DNA of 64,000 bases from Eretmocerus hayati (taxonomy: Eukaryota; Arthropoda; Insecta; Hymenoptera; Aphelinidae). The stretch is taken from contig CM056744.1 of assembly GCA_029851415.1 (NCBI GenBank), positions 99,357,338 through 99,421,337 of the forward strand, given 5' to 3'. The notes under the pieces are model-generated. The model saw only the letters and a program-made list of their open reading frames with translations, was not told the DNA's origin and ran no database searches. Each line of letters starts with the position of its first letter. The stretch's first letter is position 1. Position numbers and translations under genes: made by a program. Positions 11,404 through 20,889 of the stretch are shown here, piece after piece.

Positions 11404-12156
11404 ACAGTACCGTGCAGAAATTCTTGAACGGTGGTTGAAATCCTCTCTTGCAAAAACGTCGATTGCTCGAGCCCGGAATGGTGTACAGGAATTTTGAAAA
11501 AAGCATCTTGAAGATGAGAAAAAATGGAAACTTTTTGTGCTTTTGATTTTTCTCTTAGCCCTTCTTGGTACCTCAAATAGCTGATGTAATTTCAAGAATT
11601 TCGGATAAAAATCGTTTTTACTATGTGGTCTCTAATTTGCACGCAAATAAAGATAGAACAATTTTGCAAAAAGCATCTTGAAGAGCGGAAAAAATGCCAT
11701 TTGCAATGATTTTCTGATTATTTTTTACGCCGTGCAAATAAGAGTGTGAGAGCTCAATACGAGCGAAAACAGCAGAAAATGGCAAAAATCGATGGTTTTG
11801 GCTTTTTTGAGAGCTCTCACACTCTTATTCGCACGCCGTAAAAAATAATCAAAAAATCATCGCAAATGGAATTTTTTCCACTCTTCAAGATACTTTTTGC
11901 AAAACTGTTCTATCTTTATCCGCTTCCAAATAGTAAAATTGGTTTTTTTTTTTCGAAATCCTTGAAATCACATCAGCTATTCGAGGTACCAAGAAGGGCC
12001 GAGATAAAAATTAAAAACTACAAAAGGTTAACATTTTTTCTCATCTTTAAGATGCTTTTTTCAAAATTCCTCTACATTAATCTGGGCTCGAGCAATCGAA
12101 GTTTTTGCAAGAGAGGATTTCATACCAACGTTCAGGAATTTTTGCACGGTATTGCA
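11404..12156. mobile_element. Foldback element (~750 bp, arms ~350 bp)
   Basis: The arms at 11408-11757 and 11807-12152 pair over nearly their whole length. They start with TACCGTGCAGAAATTCTTGA and end with its mirror TTTTTGCACGGTA. Inside come GCTCGAG, AAAGCATCTTGAAGA and a closing stem GAGTGTGAGAGCTC / GAGAGCTCTCACACTC. The unpaired apex is about 50 bp. It has no coding capacity. The outer terminus resembles those at 25209 and 35247 (TACC[CG]TGCAGAAA versus CCCTGGTAGAAA). Confidence 0.75.
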
Positions 12157-13076
12157 CATTAATCTTCTTGAAATGTTTCTTTTCAATGCAAATTCGAGAT
12201 GTCTAGAATACAAATACCTACGCGATTTTCAATAACCCTGGATATCTTTTAAAGAAACCGTTGAAAAAAATCTCAAAATTTATGACTTTTTCCGAGCCTT
12301 AGGTTAATTAGCACACAGATTTTCCAAGGAGGTTTATTTTTGAGTACTTACGCATAGGTACATGAAATTCAAAACATATCGCAACATACGCATAATCCCA
12401 GTATGCGGCGCTTCATGATCTTCTTGCTATCGCAAGTAGATTTTGAATCGCAAGCATACAATAAAAACCTCGATGCGACCAGAGGCAAGCGTTTGCCCAA
12501 ATCATCCAGAGGGGCACTGATGAGGTGGCTCTGGATTGCTGCACCGAAACGCTTAATAATTTTTGACTGCGATCTCTAGATCGTAACCCTCCTTGTCACT
12601 TTTGACGACCTCATACTAAAGAGGCGGATAAGGAGTGGGTTAAGTATTTGGACCTGAGAGCGATAGAGTCTCTTTTTTGAATTCAAAACATTTTCGACTT
12701 TCGAATTTTCAATAAAATTGGTTTCGTGATAAGCGGGTCAACGTCTACTTCACAAGTTGTAAAACGATCAAATTCCTTTACAATTTATTTTGCTTGCCCT
12801 CTAAAAAATATATGTACTATTAGTAGTCCACCCAGATAACGCTAGTAGTGAAATTCACGTGATCATCAAAATCCTCACACCTAAAACAAATCTCTTTTGA
12901 CTATACACCTTTAAAGATCACTGACGCAACAACTTATGCAGGATAATCCACAAACGATTTAAACACGTCACGCGATGCTTTTAAAGCTCATCTTACCACT
13001 TCCAAATACTCTTTTTCATCCTCTCGCGAAGAAAGAAAAACTCATTCGCACCAAAAGGGAGCTGAGAATAGTACAT
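12157..13076. other. Unassigned noncoding DNA
   Basis: No gene or repeat recognised. Confidence 0.5.
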
Positions 13077-13190
13077 TACGCGTCGAGTGCTGGAAACATT
13101 TTTTCCTTCGGGAAACCGAGCTTGACGTGGGCGATGGCACCGTCCAGCTTGGTTTTCCCGAAAGAAAAATGTTTCCGCACGAGACGCGTA
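13077..13190. repeat. Short hairpin (ACGCGTCGAGTGC type)
   Basis: A ~114-bp inverted repeat. ACGCGTCGAGTGCTGGAAAC pairs with GTTTCCGCACGAGACGCGT, and TTCGGGAAACCGAGCTTGACG-like inner arms close near 13133. The flanking AGTACATTACGC resembles the TAGTACATTATGC edge of the hairpin at 63140 and the AGTACATTTCGAT edges of family B. Confidence 0.6.
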
Positions 13191-13197
13191 TGCAGTT

Positions 13198-13291
13198 TTA
13201 TACGTCTGTACGCAGAAACAGCTTGTTTCCAGGCCTCCTCGCGCAGCGAGGAGGCCTAGAAACACGCTGTTTCTACGTATGGACGTATAAA
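13198..13291. repeat. Short strong hairpin with perfect GC-rich apex stem
   Basis: The arms TTTATACGTC and GACGTATAAAG flank AGAAACAGC / GCTGTTTCT. The apex stem AGGCCTCCTCGC pairs perfectly with GCGAGGAGGCCT across a 3-nt loop. It lies 8 bp after the previous hairpin, repeating the tandem-pair pattern seen at 3604-3820. Confidence 0.65.
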
Positions 13292-13984
13292 GTGCTTTTG
13301 ATCTCAGGTATACATATAGTTTTAGGCCTCAGGGGTATTATAGTTCTTCTCAAGGTCGAAGTTACATTATATATACTTACCATAATGTTACGACTGTTGA
13401 TGGGAGAGAAAAGTGAAAACGGATGGCGCGAATAGCAGTTGTTGCTTATAGCGATATATAATACGACGTTAGAATGAATTTCGGAGTATGGTGATGATGA
13501 TAGGTGTATGGATATGTTATACAGGTGTTATGCTGGAAGCGAAGATGACGCAGGAAAAAATAAAGGATAACCTATTGCCTGTGGCTGTAGAATACTTCCA
13601 AGAGGATCGGAATGAGGACGCGGTATGTGGTGATGAGGTGTGAGTCGTATTTTTGGTGACCCAGTTTTTGAGAGCAGGAGTCTTCCTGTTCCGCATCTTT
13701 AGACTTGTTCAAGGGATTCTGAACAACTTTACTAAGGTTATTATTTTTTTCAAGGAGGATAATTTCAGTTGAATTTTTCAATTTTTATCAACTACAGTTG
13801 TATTTCCTATAATGAATTGTTTTGACCCTTTCTTCACGCACTGGGTCTGACCAACCATATTCGAATTTTGAATATTTACAGCAAAAGTCCTATCGAACGC
13901 AACAGATTGAAAGACTCTACAGGGGTCTTCTGGACAAATTCATGAGTAGATGATAACAAAAATGTGGAAAAACATAACAAAATA
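13292..13984. other. Unassigned noncoding DNA
   Basis: No recognised feature. Confidence 0.5.
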
Positions 13985-14440
13985 GTACGTTTCGATACAG
14001 GGGTAGAGAAACTTGTTTGTACAATTTTCCGATGTTTGGGTGCTCACAAAATTGTAGAAAATAGTATTCGCAACTTGTCCATGAGGTTCCCCGCTTCCGA
14101 ACGATCATTTTGACCTTCACCTGCGGCTCAGGCCGAAAACCAATCGCTCAGTAGCGAGCCCCAACCTCATAATCTCGGTGCGAAAAACGTTTTTACACCC
14201 TTGTATCGAGATGTACGATTTACATCCGTGCATCGAACTGTGTTTTTCGACAAACTGTGCGAGAAAGTAGAAAATCAGTGCGGTAAAGACACTTTCTCGC
14301 ACAGCATGTCAAAATAACTATTGTTGTACTATATGTTGTACTATACATTTCGATACAAGGGTGGAAAAACTTTTTTTCGCGTCCGAGTGTTGGGTTTCCG
14401 GCCTGAGCCGTAGGCGAAGGTCAGAATCAACACGAAATTG
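13985..14440. repeat. Family B palindromic repeat
   Basis: The left part has TTTCGATACAGGGGTAGAG and CACCTGCGGCTCAGGCCG. The right part has the mirrored CGGCCTGAGCCGTAGGCGAAG and TTTCGATACAAGGGTGG. A central module contains CGACAAACTGTGCGAGAAAG and its near-mirror CTTTCTCGCACAG. The same modules recur in an array at 51070-52190 and more weakly at 38410-39040 and 34860-34995. This is non-coding dispersed inverted-repeat DNA. Confidence 0.6.
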
Positions 14441-14463
14441 CAATACTAGCAAAACTTGAGATA

Positions 14464-14625
14464 GCTCGGCTTCAATTTGTAATAATCGAACGAATCTTAG
14501 CTAATTTTGAAGGTCTCGTAACAAGCTCCAAAATGAGCTGAAATACGTTGGAAAATATTGAAATGGTCCAGAACAATGAGCACAACAAAAGTAGTGGGGG
14601 GCAAATCAGGCACACTCACCTTAGA
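14464..14625 (+). mobile_element. Family A element, 5'-truncated copy
   Basis: Only the right-hand ~160 bp of family A remains. It shows AATTTTGAAGGTCTCGTAAC, AAATGAGCTGAAATACGTTG, then GGGGGGCAAATCAGGCACAC and CACCTTA. Orientation matches the copy at 8017. Confidence 0.6.
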
Positions 14626-16233
14626 TTTAATTTCTTGGTCATTCGCTCTGATTGATCTCTGTTTGATTATCGGATCACATCTCACGTGCGATCGCGAATC
14701 CTCGCGATTCAAAAGTTTAACCAGGATCTTAAATCTGAATCTTTGTCTGATTGTAAGTGAATAATTTTTTTATGTTGACAATGTTATTGACTTTTTATTT
14801 GTCTACGAGTAGCTTGGTATTATAGGAATACTCACATGTTTTAATCCGTACACTGTTTGTAGATTTATAGCTCACGATAAGTCAAGCCCCAATTCATTTA
14901 AAGTCAGATAGCGTTTCGATAAATTCACGAAATAATTTGAAAATGCTCTCTAGCGAGTATCATGATATCGATATCCGCACCAACTATTAATATTAAATTT
15001 TGAATTAATATTGCTGTGATATAAAGTTATGTGAAATTACCGATTAAAATGCGTACAGACGCGATGGAAATTGGAAATAATGATTAAGGTCAAGATCTTT
15101 CGGCATTGACTGAACCAAAATTTGAATGTCTCTAACATTGATTCACAATTTCACAAAAAAAAAACTTCAAATGATTTTCTCGTTTATCGCAATACGTTCC
15201 GTCAGAAACAAAATGCCGCAACGCATTGCAAACATTTCCACATGTTCGTACCTCTATGGAAATAAATTTGCTCGACAATCTAGATCCGAAGTGACGCAAA
15301 ATATTAGAAAATTTGTACACTAAGATCATTGCGTAAGTTTCACACCTGTCCAAGTTCATCAACCTAAAACATATTCAAACTCAGATTACTCTAACAGACA
15401 TCAGTCCTCTCAATCTTCGTACCAGACGGCTTAAACCCCGATAACACGCGCATCAAAACTTATCAAAATTCACACGCATTGAAACTGCACTGAATCTCTG
15501 AAACACTTTCCACCTCATGTCAATATTGGTCAATATCGATAATAATTTTGCAATCTTGAAAATCTTTCTTCTTCCTCTACCACAAGATTACATATGGCGT
15601 TAGGTTAGAGTAGGCATAAATTTATCTGTAAAAAAATTTCGCAACTTGCAATTTTATAACCTTGATGTATAGGTGAGTAATCAAGACTCTTCTTCTTCTT
15701 CTTCAAAAAATTGGCTATATCTTTCTGCTACTGTGTGCAGAGGTGATTTTAGCCATAACACCAGTATGTAGAGAGCAGTAGGTATCAGTGGATCTCGTAG
15801 TGGGAGACTTTCCCACTTTAATCAAGACTCGTCTATCCCCCGAGAAATTTCAAATTTCTCCGAGATTCTAAGACGCTGACTTTTTATTACCTGTGCAGCT
15901 CTTGAGTATTATATCTATGCCGGCCTATGACTATATCGCGTGGAGTTTACGTACCGTTTGGGTATATATTTGTATTGGAAGACCAGTGGTCGTTTCGTTT
16001 GAGTTGAATGTGCGAGTTCTTGAGATTTTTATTTGCTAAGAATTTGTAAGTAAGTATTGGGTGAATTTACATAGGTGGGCGTGTTTGCCTATTGGAGTGT
16101 TGATATATGTGGTAGAAAATAATGGGACAAGATACTTGAACTTTCTTCTTTCTTTTCTGTCTGCGACTGTGATCATCTAAAAGTGAGCTGAACTCCCTTA
16201 TCGTGAGATTTTATAGTTTGAATTATATTATAT
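14626..16233. other. Unassigned noncoding DNA with a short (CTT)n run
   Basis: A (TTC/CTT)n run lies near 15685-15702, and a small palindrome GTGGGAGACTTTCCCAC near 15800. No gene recognised. Confidence 0.45.
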
Positions 16234-16409
16234 GAGTGATTCCACCGAAAGTGTGATTTTTCGTGTTCCAAGCTCTCCCACAATCAGCTCTGCAAAGTCT
16301 CCAATCGTCGACTAAGCCTTCTCAACTGACGAGGGAAGCACCAACCTTGCGGGTCCTGGATCTTGATCAAATTTCGGGAATCTTCTAATTTTGGTGAGAA
16401 ATGAAGGTA

Positions 16410-16575
16410 CCCACAAGGGTTTCGTCCAATGGGGCTCCTATCCTGAGATACAGCCATGGAGGTTAGCATTGACAGTATATCTATATATGTGTCATTTTAA
16501 CATGGGCCTATATGGACAATGCTGATTTCCATATAGCTGTATCTCAGGATAGGAGCCCCATTGGGTCAAAATTTC
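16410..16575. repeat. Small palindrome embedded in the composite element
   Basis: CCAATGGGGCTCCTATCCTG and the following GAGATACAGC are mirrored by GCTGTATCTC and CAGGATAGGAGCCCCATTGG. The apex carries TTAGCATTG / CAATGCTGA. Layout and apex match the core of the palindromic MITEs at 7284 and 54459, so this is a third, divergent copy or a captured core. Confidence 0.6.
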
Positions 16576-16604
16576 CATTTCGTCCCCCTCTGCAACCTCT
16601 TATA

Positions 16605-17286
16605 TAGTCCGGGAGCTGGATAGGCTCCCGTATGCACTGAGAGCGCCGATCATGAACCAAACGTTTTCTGGCGTGATTTTTCTCGTAGAATCCGAATCCG
16701 TCGGTATTTTTACGATAGGAGGTGGAGATCACCTTTAAAAACGCAATTTTGAACCTAAAGACTGTTTTTTTGCTCGGGCAAGGGCACCAGTCTTCCAAAC
16801 TACTTGGATGACATCCGGAACATAGAGGTGTGATTGAAAACACGCCATAACATCATATTCAAATATTTAGCATCCGATATACAGGGTGTCGAAACCCCTT
16901 CGGGGTTGTTTGGTGCAATCGATGGTCCGGACACGGATGAATCGCTAAATAATTTAGCTATTGGCTATTTATATAATCAGGTCATTAGCAAGTTACTTTT
17001 CCCACTTCTGGGCCCTACGGACCCAATATACAGGGTGTCGAAGAGTTGTAATACCCATCTCCATCGTATTTGAATTATTCCAACTCACGTAATAGAGTAT
17101 TGGGCAGTGAAATTGATAAATCTCAATTCAATTTGATCCTCTGACTAGACATTCAGAGATCCTTCCTCGATTGGGAGCATGGAAATTCCGTAGAAGTCAC
17201 TATTTTCCATACCAAATTGTATAGATTTACAATGCGATCACGTCGAAAAACTGGAATGTACCATCTGCGTGTGGTATGCCATCTCT
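16605..17286 (+). repeat. Left ~680-bp arm of a long inverted repeat
   Basis: It pairs with 18370-19051 at roughly 90% by eye. Landmarks are TAGTCCGGGAGCTGGATAGG at the outer edge, GGTGGAGATCACCTTTAAAA, ATACAGGGTGTCGAA (twice, near 16876 and 17028), CCACTTCTGGGCCCTACGGA, and GTGGTATGCCATCTCT at the inner edge. The two ATACAGGGTGTCGAA motifs are in direct orientation about 150 bp apart. Confidence 0.75.
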
Positions 17287-17450
17287 GTACATTTACAAAA
17301 TGATTATGCGATGCGCGGTCTCTGATTTATTACTATCCAGAATTCGGAATAACGTTTAGTGCTTGTATGAAAATTATCCATAATGACCTTTGAAAAATAA
17401 TCCATTCAAGACTCTCAAATTTCGAAACAAAGACGAAACTTCCAAACCAA

Positions 17451-18048
17451 GATCTATAAAATATGTTACAGAAGGTGTGTACATAATGTAACCGGGGGGT
17501 AGCAAAAAAATTGTAAACTTTATTGGTCCATTCCAAATTTTTTATAAGCCCTCGTGGTTTTTGTAAGGCTCACGCAAAGTATGGCATTTTAGTGTAACGC
17601 TAGTCGTGTAATGATTAATCATCTTCTGCTGTTTAGTTTCGGGTACGCGAGGCTGGACCTCGTGCGCGCGAGAATCTCTATTCGGCAGCGTTGGGCTATC
17701 CGAGACTCGCGTACGCAAACGTAATGATGACTCGCGTACGCGAGGGATCCCTGTATCCGCGTACGCGAGGGATCCTTGTATTCGCGTACGCGAATCAGCA
17801 CGCTGCCGAACGCTGCCGAATAGAGATTCTCGCGCGCGCGAGGTCCAGCCTCGCGTACGCGAAACTAAACAGCAGAAGATGATTAATCATTACACGACTA
17901 GCGTTACACTAAAATGCCATACTTTGCGTGAGCCTTACAAAAACCACGAGGGTTTACAAAAAATTTGGAATGGACCAATAAAGTTTACAATTTTTTTGCT
18001 ACCCCCCGGTTACATTATGTACACACCTTCTGTAACATATTGTAGATC
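17451..18048. repeat. Inner palindrome with CGTACG-rich apex
   Basis: The arms of ~190-290 bp start GATCTATAAAATATGTTACAG-like and end with the mirror CTGTAACATATTGTAGATC. They include TACATAATGTAACCGGGGGG, AAATGCCATACTTTGCGTGA and GATGATTAATCATTACACGA, the last itself partly palindromic. The apex (about 17640-17870) contains GCGTACGC several times plus GAGGGATCC twice. Pairing is strong and composition at the apex is unusually CpG-rich for the window. Confidence 0.75.
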
Positions 18049-18369
18049 GAAGCATTCTTTCATTCTTCAGAATGACTCAGAATCAATAACCCTGCAATTT
18101 ACCTTGGACATAGCGTGTTACCCATAAAATCGTCGGCTATCAGGGGTCGAATTTGTTCTCACACATGTGTTTATATGTTTTGAGACGGTGTGAGTTCTAA
18201 CGACCCAACGGTCACGATTAGATGATATGAGGAGCTCCAGGTTTGAAGGCACATCATTAATGTTCATAAACTATACAGTTTTCAGAGTTACCAGAGTACA
18301 GACGCAATGCATTACTCTGGATACCTGATGATTAATTAACTACAGAAAATGTGGTATGCAATCTCTATA

Positions 18370-19051
18370 GAGATGGTATACCACATTCAGATTGTACATT
18401 TCAATTTTTCGACGGGATCGCATTGTAAATCTATACATTTTGATATGGAAAATAGTGACTTCTACGGAATTTCCATGCTCCAAATCGGGGAAGGATCTTT
18501 GAATGTCTAGTCAGAGGATCAAATTGAATTGAGATCTATCAATTTTACTGTCCAATACTCTATTACGTGAGTTGGGGTAATTCAAATGCGATCGAGATGG
18601 GCATTGCAACTCTTCGACACCCTGTATATTGGGTCCGTAGGGCCCAGAAGTGGGAAGAATAACTTGCATCAATGACCTGATTATATAAATACCCAATAGC
18701 TAAATTATTTAGCGATTCATCCGTTTCCGGACCATCGATCGCACCAAACAACCCCGAAGGGGCTTCGACACCCTGTATATCGGGTGCAAAATATTTGAAT
18801 ATGATGTTATGGCGTGTTTCCAATTACACTTCTATGTTCCGGATGTCATCCAAGTAGTCTGGAAGATTGGTCCCCTTACCCGCGCAAAAAACAGTTTTGA
18901 GGTTAAAAATTGCGTTTTTAAAGGTGATCTCCACCTCCTATCGTAAAAATACCAAAGAATTCGGATTCTACGGGAAAAGTCACGTTAGAAAACCTTTGGT
19001 TCATGATCGGCGCTCTCAGTGCATACGGGAGCCTATCCAGCTCCCGGACTA
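18370..19051 (-). repeat. Right ~680-bp arm of the long inverted repeat
   Basis: Reverse complement of 16605-17286. It includes CTCTTCGACACCCTGTATAT, CGGACCATCGATCGCACC and GTGCATACGGGAGCCTATCC. The ~320 bp between this arm and the inner palindrome (18049-18369) does not pair with the left spacer (17287-17450), so the inner palindrome probably inserted off-centre or one spacer was replaced. Confidence 0.75.
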
Positions 19052-19242
19052 ATAGGCATATTTCCGTCTGGCTTCATTTTTGAGATACGAAGCTCTAGAT
19101 AATTTCTTTTTGTGCCCAAACAGGTGAAAATCAACTGCAACGACCCACTAAAACTCGTCTGGGGCTCAAATAGTTTTTTGACCCAAATCACTACTTGTGA
19201 CGATTTTGGCCTCAAAAGATCATACTTTCGGCGGAACCACCC

Positions 19243-19943
19243 ATATATTGAATGGTGAATTGGTGATGAAGATTGGAATCCTCTTATGAGTATCTAATTA
19301 GGAGGTGCAATTTTAATCTATGATTTAGTAGTGGTATCATCATGAATCAATGAGTAAAGATATATAAGGAAGGAATTATCACTTAATATATTGATAATCC
19401 AGAGGTTGAGGATTTATTAGGCTTGGAAAAAGGAATATCTTTGAATATCGATCATTTGAAAATCAATTATAATCTCATAAAATATTTTCAAGTTGGCAAA
19501 ACTGTCCCCTCAGTATGATTAATTTCTCTAACCGATGTGTTGACAGAGGTGCGAGACACTAATTCAGGATTAGCCTCTCATTATTACATTATAATGTTTG
19601 TTTTGGGACTTTCATCAGATTGAAAGACAATCGAGTTATTGTGTCCCCGTTAATATAATCATTGGCTTACACTGTCGACTTCTAAATGAGTAGTTTGACA
19701 AATATTACGTCTCGTTGTCACTTGAATATAGTGGTACATTATTCTCGTACATAATTGAGGAGCTCATTGAATCCCAATTTTCCTAGCCTTCCACAACGCT
19801 CCCTTGTATTATTGTATGAATGGACTTCTATTATCTTTATAGATGTTTCATCTCGTTTTATTGCTACTGGATGAATCTTCATTCGAACATGGGGATAGAA
19901 TCTACACGCCTTAGACATTACACTTGAGGCGATATCAGTTGAA
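19243..19943. other. Unassigned noncoding DNA
   Basis: No feature recognised. Confidence 0.5.
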
Positions 19944-20889
19944 TACCGTCAAACAGGGTAACTTTAGAACACTTTTGCTCTTTTTTAATTGAAATTACTC
20001 TGTAACTTTCAAGTCTTACAGCAAAAATTGCAACGTATCTATGGTAAATCTAAAGTTTACAGTTCAAGTTTTCGATTAACGGATGTCAAAGCCTATTTTG
20101 ACGTCCCTGGTCGGAGTTATGGGTGTTGAAAAAAGTGCTCCAAAGTTAGACCCCCATTGATGTAAATTTGGAACGATAAAAGTAAAACGTGCAAACTTTC
20201 GACATTGTTTCACTGTACGGCTCTGAATTCATTGTTGAACACTGAAAATCTGATTCACCAGGGCTCCAGTGTCATTGAGGCTCCCACGTATCATGGTGGA
20301 TCTCGTGGGACAGGTTTCTAGACTTTATTGTGCGCTTTCTGCAGCTCAATCATCAACTGCTCCAAAGTTACCCCGCCCGGAATCCGAAAAAGCCTTTGGT
20401 TTCCTAAGGTGTTCCATGGATACCCCATACCTCGAAAAAGTATGTAAGTAATTTTCCCATCCAAATGTTCCAAAGTTGTCCCGGTTTGCAAGAAAAATAC
20501 GAACTCTTCAGTTTTCACGTACGACAAAATTGAGTGAGGGTAAAAATACACCAATGTAACGATGAAATCGTCAAGGTATCGGTATGGTTTGATGAAATCT
20601 AGCACCATCAGAATGGATTTAGCCTGAAAGTGCTCGAATGGTACTCATTGTTTGCAGCAACTTTTTCTCGCTCCAAATTCATATTTTCGAAAAAGTTCGT
20701 TGTAAACGAATACAGTGTAAGTCGGAGCTTCCTCAACGGTGTAAAACGTTACCTACATTTGCCACTAATTAGCAGAAGTTGTACTAGAACCGGAGGGGGA
20801 CATGGTTTTCAGGTAGCGAGGATATACGAAGTTTCACTCGAGTGTTCCAAAATTATCCCTGCTGTTCAAAGTTATCCCAGTTGATGGTA
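19944..20889. mobile_element. Family C TA-flanked TIR element (~945 bp)
   Basis: The left end reads TA then CCGTCAAACAGGGTAACTTT. The right end is the mirror AAAGTTATCCCAGTTGATGG then TA. Variants of GTTCCAAAGTTACCC recur inside (near 20361, 20467, 20846 and 20865), so terminal-like motifs are scattered through it, as in family A. The TA flanks fit a Tc1/mariner-type insertion. There is no transposase frame, and it is probably non-autonomous. Confidence 0.6.

Larger units (their letters stand above)
16234..19242. mobile_element. 3-kb composite element of nested palindromes
   Basis: The outer ends are short inverted repeats: GAGTGATTCCACCGAAAGTG at the left and, mirrored, CTTTCGGCGGAACCACCC at the right. 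Both are flanked by ATAT, which may be a target duplication but is low-complexity. Inside, in order: a small palindrome (16410-16575), a left arm (16605-17286), an inner palindrome (17451-18048), an unpaired spacer, and a right arm (18370-19051). The ~190 bp before the right end (19055-19242) matches, in reverse complement, the 28416-28620 segment, so the terminal region belongs to a dispersed family. No intact frame resembles a transposase. Confidence 0.65.

Noticed and set aside
15950..16060. TATATAT followed by CCAGTGG and a GTAAGTAAGT donor-like motif as promoter plus first exon
   Set aside because: The TATA-to-initiator distance (about 22 bp) is too short and no coding exon follows. Such motifs are expected by chance in A/T-rich DNA.
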